NCBI RefSeq assembly: GCF_007096885.1
Contig: NZ_VJNO01000058.1
Coordinates: 1-33,497, forward strand
Source: Streptomyces sp. 130
GTDB taxonomy: Bacteria > Actinomycetota > Actinomycetes > Streptomycetales > Streptomycetaceae
Length of the DNA stretch: 33,497 nucleotides
Reading direction: 5' to 3'
The stretch's first letter is position 1. Each line of letters begins with the position of its first letter. Positions 30,636 to 33,497 of this stretch are shown in pieces. The position numbers and the translations under genes were made by a program. A model generated the notes under the pieces. That model did no database searches and was not told the origin of the DNA. It worked only from the letters and a program-made list of their open reading frames with translations.

Positions 30636-31304
30636 ATGACGCGCGCCGCACTGTTCGATGTGGACGGCACCCTGGTCGACACCAACTACCTGCACGTCAC
30701 CGCGTGGTGGGAGGCGTTCCGGCAGGCCGGGCACACCGTGCCGATGCCCGCGATCCACCGCGCGATCGGCCTCGGCTCCGACGACCTCATCGGCCATCTG
30801 CTGGGCCCCGGCCGGGACCGGGAGCAGGACGCCGGCATCAGCGCCGCGCACTCCGCGCTGTACGCCACCCATTTCGAACGCCTGCCCCCGCTGGACGGCG
30901 CCGCGGACCTGCTGCGCGCCCTGGCCGGCCGGGGCTGGACGATCGTCCTCGCCACCTCCGCGTCCGGCTCCGAGCTGAAGGCCCTGCGGCGCGCGCTCGA
31001 CGCCGACGACGTGATCTCCGGCACCGCCAGCTCCGACGACGTGGACGAGGGGAAGCCCGCCCCGGACCCGATCCGCCATGCGATGGACATCGCCGGAGCC
31101 GGCAGCGGGGAGGCGGTGTACATCGGCGACTCCGTCTGGGACATGACGGCGGCGACCAGGGCGTCGGTCCCCGCCGTGGGCCTGCTGTCGGGCGGCATCC
31201 CGCGGGCGGACCTGGAGGAGGCCGGGGCCGTGGAGGTCCACGCGTCCCCGGCCGCCCTCCTGGAACGGCTCGACACCGGCGTCATCGCCCGTATGAGCCC
31301 TTGA
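30636..31304 (+). CDS. HAD-family hydrolase (phosphatase-like, beta-phosphoglucomutase type)
   Basis: The 222-aa protein is a haloacid-dehalogenase superfamily phosphatase. Motif I is FDVDGTLVDT with nucleophile Asp8 and acid/base Asp10. Motif II is the TSAS stretch (IVLATSASGSELKAL). Motif III is the Lys in DEGKPAPDPI, and motif IV is IGDSVWDM. A helical cap domain sits between motifs I and II. Its substrate could be a phosphorylated sugar or a related metabolite. ATG 30636 has AAAGGA 5 nt upstream. It is the last gene of the csbD operon; the stop lies in a short tandem repeat. Confidence 0.9.
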   Translation: MTRAALFDVDGTLVDTNYLHVTAWWEAFRQAGHTVPMPAIHRAIGLGSDDLIGHLLGPGRDREQDAGISAAHSALYATHFERLPPLDGAADLLRALAGRGWTIVLATSASGSELKALRRALDADDVISGTASSDDVDEGKPAPDPIRHAMDIAGAGSGEAVYIGDSVWDMTAATRASVPAVGLLSGGIPRADLEEAGAVEVHASPAALLERLDTGVIARMSP

Positions 31305-31342
31305 GCCCTTGAGCCCCTGAGCCCTTGAGTCCCTGAGCCCCG
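31295..31342 (+). repeat. 8-bp tandem repeat over the end of the HAD gene
   Basis: Six consecutive 8-nt units follow the consensus GAGCCCTT: two exact, then GAGCCCCT, GAGCCCTT, GAGTCCCT and GAGCCCCG. The repeat begins in the last codons of the HAD gene and contains its stop (TGA at 31302-31304). The unit is not a multiple of 3. The rest of the gap to 31384 is C-rich with no hairpin. Confidence 0.8.
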
Positions 31343-31384
31343 GGCCTCGGAGACCCCCGGCCCCGGCCCCAGGTCCCCGCGCCC

Positions 31385-31762
31385 TCAGCCGCCGCCGTTG
31401 CACAGGCAGAACGGGTGCCCCGCCGGGTCCGCGAAGACCCGGAAGTCACGCTTTCCGCCGTCGTCGTCCAGATCGAGCGGCGTGGCCCCCAGGGCGAGCA
31501 CCTCGCGCTGGGCGGCCTCCATGTCCTCCACCTCGAAGTCCAGGTGCTCCTGCTGGGAGTTCCGGTCGGCGCGCGGCCACTCGGGCGGCTGGTGGCCGGG
31601 GGAGAGCTGGAAGGCCAGACGCGCCCCGCCGGGGACGCGGAGCTCGTACCAGCGGTCGTTGTCGTGCGTCACCTCGCCGCCCAGCACTCCCTGGTAGAAG
31701 GCGGCGAGCGCCGCCGGGTCGGGGCAGTCGATGGCAACCAGACAGTAGGTCGCGACAGCCAT
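31385..31762 (-). CDS. VOC family protein (single glyoxalase-like domain)
   Basis: The 125-aa protein has one vicinal-oxygen-chelate domain: YCLVAIDCPDPAALAAFYQG (strand and helix), VLGGEVTHDNDRWYELRVPG, EHLDFEVEDMEAAQREVLAL, and FRVFADPAGHPFCLC at the end. Metal-ligand candidates include the His in QEHLDF and the Glu near the start; a C-terminal Glu is replaced by a CLC stretch, so metal binding is uncertain. Such proteins are often annotated as glyoxalase or bleomycin-resistance-like without a known substrate. ATG 31762 has GAGGAA 4 nt upstream. It converges with the csbD operon. Confidence 0.8.
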   Translation of the reverse strand: MAVATYCLVAIDCPDPAALAAFYQGVLGGEVTHDNDRWYELRVPGGARLAFQLSPGHQPPEWPRADRNSQQEHLDFEVEDMEAAQREVLALGATPLDLDDDGGKRDFRVFADPAGHPFCLCNGGG

Positions 31763-31853
31763 GTCGTTCCTCGCTTTCGGGGTACGCGGATGTGCGGACG
31801 TCCCCTCACGGGTTCCGCGACCGGCCCCGGGGAAACATGATCCGGGGCCGTAC

Positions 31854-31877
31854 GTTTCGACCGCCGGGGATCGGTAA
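31854..31877 (+). promoter_or_regulatory. Weak SigB-type promoter-like sequence for the LLM oxidoreductase
   Basis: GTTT (31854-31857), 14 nt, then CGGTAA (31872-31877), matching GGGTAW in four of six positions. The ATG at 31888 is 10 nt downstream and no ribosome binding site is present, so the transcript may be leaderless. Confidence 0.3.
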
Positions 31878-31887
31878 CCCATCCCAT

Positions 31888-32853
31888 ATGGTGCAATTCG
31901 GATACACGATGATGACCGAGCAGTCGGGACCGCGGGCCCTCGTCGAGGACGTGGTGGCGGCCGAGCAGGCCGGCTTCGACTTCTCCGTGACCTCCGACCA
32001 CTACTTCCCCTGGCTGAAGTCCCAGGGCCACGCCCCGTACGCCTGGAGCGTGCTGGGCGCCGCAGCGCAGGCCACGACCCGCATCCCGCTGATGACGTAC
32101 GTGACCTGCCCGACCACCCGCTACCACCCGGCCGTCGTGGCGCAGAAGGCCGCGACGCTGCAACTGCTCTCCGAGGGGCGGTTCCGGCTCGGGCTCGGCT
32201 CCGGCGAGAGCCTGAACGAACACGTGGTGGGCGGCGGCTGGCCGGACGCCCGGGTGCGGCTCGACAAGCTCGAAGAGGCGGTGGAGATCATCAAGGCGCT
32301 CCTCGCCGGCGGCTACGTCAACCACCACGGCCCCCACTTCGACGTGGAGAACGCCAAGCTGTGGGACGTGCCCGACGTGGCCGTGCCGCTCGGCGTCGCC
32401 GTCTCCGGCGACCGGTCCTGCGAGATCGCGGGCCGGCTCGCGGACCTGGTGATCGCCACCGAGCCCAAGGAGGAGCTCCTCACCGACTTCGACCGGCACG
32501 GCGGCGGCGGAAAGCCCCGCGTCGGCCAGCTGCCCGTCTGCTACGACACCGACCGCGACGCGGCGGTGAAACGCGCCCACGACCAGTTCCGCTGGTCCGT
32601 CGGCGGCTGGAAGGTCAATTCGGAACTGCCGGGCCCCTCCGCCTTCGACCAGGCCACGCAGTACGTCCGCCCCGACGACATCGCCGAGGCGGTGCCCTGC
32701 GGCGACGACGTCGGGCAGTTCGTGGAAGCGGTGCGCCCCTTCGTCGACGCGGGATTCACCGAGGTCGCCCTCGTCCAGATCGGCGGCGACCACCAGAAGC
32801 CCTTCATCGACTGGGCCCAGGAGAAGCTGCTGCCCGCCCTGCGGGCCATGTGA
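31888..32853 (+). CDS. LLM-class F420-dependent oxidoreductase (TIGR03557-like)
   Basis: The 321-aa protein has the luciferase-like TIM-barrel of F420-dependent enzymes. It begins VQFGYTMMTEQSGPRALV, with SVTSDHYFPWLKSQGHAPYAW (conserved His/Asp-rich loop near the F420 site), TRIPLMTYVTCPTTRYHPAVVAQKAAT and GRFRLGLGSGESLNEHVVGGGWP, all typical of the G6PDH/TIGR03557 branch. It would transfer hydride to or from F420, but the substrate is unknown. The ATG at 31888 has no ribosome binding site and is probably leaderless. The gene ends at a long hairpin shared with the DUF6328 gene. Confidence 0.88.
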   Translation: MVQFGYTMMTEQSGPRALVEDVVAAEQAGFDFSVTSDHYFPWLKSQGHAPYAWSVLGAAAQATTRIPLMTYVTCPTTRYHPAVVAQKAATLQLLSEGRFRLGLGSGESLNEHVVGGGWPDARVRLDKLEEAVEIIKALLAGGYVNHHGPHFDVENAKLWDVPDVAVPLGVAVSGDRSCEIAGRLADLVIATEPKEELLTDFDRHGGGGKPRVGQLPVCYDTDRDAAVKRAHDQFRWSVGGWKVNSELPGPSAFDQATQYVRPDDIAEAVPCGDDVGQFVEAVRPFVDAGFTEVALVQIGGDHQKPFIDWAQEKLLPALRAM

Positions 32854-32857
32854 CACG

Positions 32858-32893
32858 CGTACGCGCCCGGGCCGCCGGGCCCGGGCGCGTACG
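32858..32893. terminator. 16-bp perfect hairpin between convergent genes
   Basis: CGTACGCGCCCGGGCC (32858-32873) pairs with GGCCCGGGCGCGTACG (32878-32893) around a GCCG loop. It lies between the LLM gene (stop 32853) and the DUF6328 gene (stop 32897) and can end both transcripts. Confidence 0.8.
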
Positions 32894-32896
32894 GGG

Positions 32897-33442
32897 TCAC
32901 TCAGCGCGCCCGGAGCCGCCGCGCCCGTTGGACGACCGGGCCAACGCCCAGGCCGGGAAGACGAACCAGCAGACGAAGGACCACAGCGCCATCCCGCCCA
33001 CCAGCCACAGGGCGAGCGAGTTGTGCAGCGCCACGCGCATGATGAGCAGCAGCGCCGAACACATCGTGCAGAACAGCAGCACGAGCCCGAGCAGGGTGAG
33101 CCGCGACGCCCAGACCACCGTCTCCGGCTTCAGGTGGCGGCCGGTCAGAAGCCGGTGGAAGCAGACCGGCCCGATCAGCGCAGCCGCCGTGGCCGAACCG
33201 AGGAGCACGGTGACGACGTAGATGGTCCGGTCGGCCTCCGACAGGGTGGCGAAGCGCGGCTGGAAGACCACCGCGAGCAGGAAGCCGAAGAGGATCTGCA
33301 CCCCGGTCTGCGCCACCCGCAGCTCCTGGAGCAGCTCCGTCCAGCGGCGGTCCGCCCGCTCCTCCGTCGTCTCGTTCCGCCCGCGGTGGACGTCCTCGCG
33401 GTCGTCCTCCCGGCCGTTCTTCCCGCCTCGTCCGTTGTCCAT
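32897..33442 (-). CDS. DUF6328 family membrane protein
   Basis: The 181-aa protein has a charged N-terminal tail (about 1-35), then WTELLQELRVAQTGVQILFG, which is the DUF6328 signature. Four hydrophobic segments follow: FGFLLAVVF, YVVTVLLGSATAAALIG, LTLLGLVLLFCTMCSALLLI and LWLVGGMALWSFVCWFVFPA. The C-terminus is a Gly/Arg tail. The function is unknown. ATG 33442 has GGAGGGA upstream. A GTTT at 33474-33471 (minus) has no matching -10. Its promoter may lie beyond the window. Confidence 0.8.
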   Translation of the reverse strand: MDNGRGGKNGREDDREDVHRGRNETTEERADRRWTELLQELRVAQTGVQILFGFLLAVVFQPRFATLSEADRTIYVVTVLLGSATAAALIGPVCFHRLLTGRHLKPETVVWASRLTLLGLVLLFCTMCSALLLIMRVALHNSLALWLVGGMALWSFVCWFVFPAWALARSSNGRGGSGRAE

Positions 33443-33497
33443 GTGCGGTGTCCCTCCCTCCCTCGTGCCGAAACCTTTGTGCGCGGGCCGCCCGGCC

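Noticed and set aside
31780..31785. GGGTAC in the VOC/LLM intergenic region as a SigB -10
   Set aside because: No GNNT at 14-16 nt upstream; the region there is the start of the VOC gene.

Overview
The window looks like chromosomal DNA from a high-GC actinomycete, most likely Streptomyces or a close relative. GC content is very high throughout, with strong G/C bias at third codon positions. GTG starts are frequent and some starts appear leaderless. Long hairpins without a T-run separate convergent genes. Several families are typical of Streptomyces (DUF5709, YrdB/DUF2568, ANTAR regulators, F420-type luciferase-like oxidoreductase). No tRNA, rRNA, CRISPR array, insertion sequence or prophage was seen.

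Layout. (1) 1-3189: the left edge is a degenerate C/G tract, then the 3' end of a heptose-1-phosphate adenylyltransferase followed by one GT9 and two tandem GT2 glycosyltransferases whose reading frames overlap (a heptose/glycan operon). (2) 3177-5673: a SigB/SigF-type sigma factor and an MFS exporter, both minus strand. (3) 5898-10908: a two-domain VOC protein, then a three-gene minus-strand operon of FUSC membrane protein, molybdopterin oxidoreductase and a small helical His/Glu-rich protein. (4) 10960-15633: two small acidic proteins (one DUF5709), a large HPII-type catalase, and a divergent APC permease. (5) 15676-22740: YrdB membrane protein, class II amidotransferase, DJ-1/PfpI protein, haem-oxygenase-like diiron protein, a possible degenerate lipoprotein, an ANTAR regulator divergent from a PAS-GAF sensor, and a YbdK-type carboxylate-amine ligase. 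(6) 22799-26473: a minus-strand operon of CYP152-type P450 peroxygenase, SDR and Orn/Lys/Arg-type decarboxylase. (7) 26842-31304: a six-gene plus-strand operon of CsbD-like protein, zinc alcohol dehydrogenase, NAD-dependent epimerase, UdgX, isochorismatase-like hydrolase and HAD phosphatase. (8) 31385-33442: a VOC protein, an F420-type LLM oxidoreductase and a DUF6328 membrane protein.

How the genes work together. The content reads as a general-stress island: a SigB-like sigma factor, catalase, CsbD-like and DUF5709 proteins, DJ-1/PfpI, a YdaD-like SDR, a DNA-uracil trapping enzyme and several redox enzymes. Sequences resembling the SigB-group promoter (GNNT, 14-16 nt, GGGTAC/T or GGGAAC/T) lie upstream of the sigma gene, katE, the divergent permease, the diiron protein and the csbD operon. 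This suggests one regulon controlled by the local sigma factor; that is inference.

The most unusual gene is the molybdopterin oxidoreductase at 7258-9726. It keeps the Mo-ligand cysteine but has no cysteine at all in its first 174 residues, so the N-terminal [4Fe-4S] site typical of the family is absent. It is translationally coupled to a small protein with repeated ExxH motifs. This pair is the best candidate in the window for an undescribed redox system.
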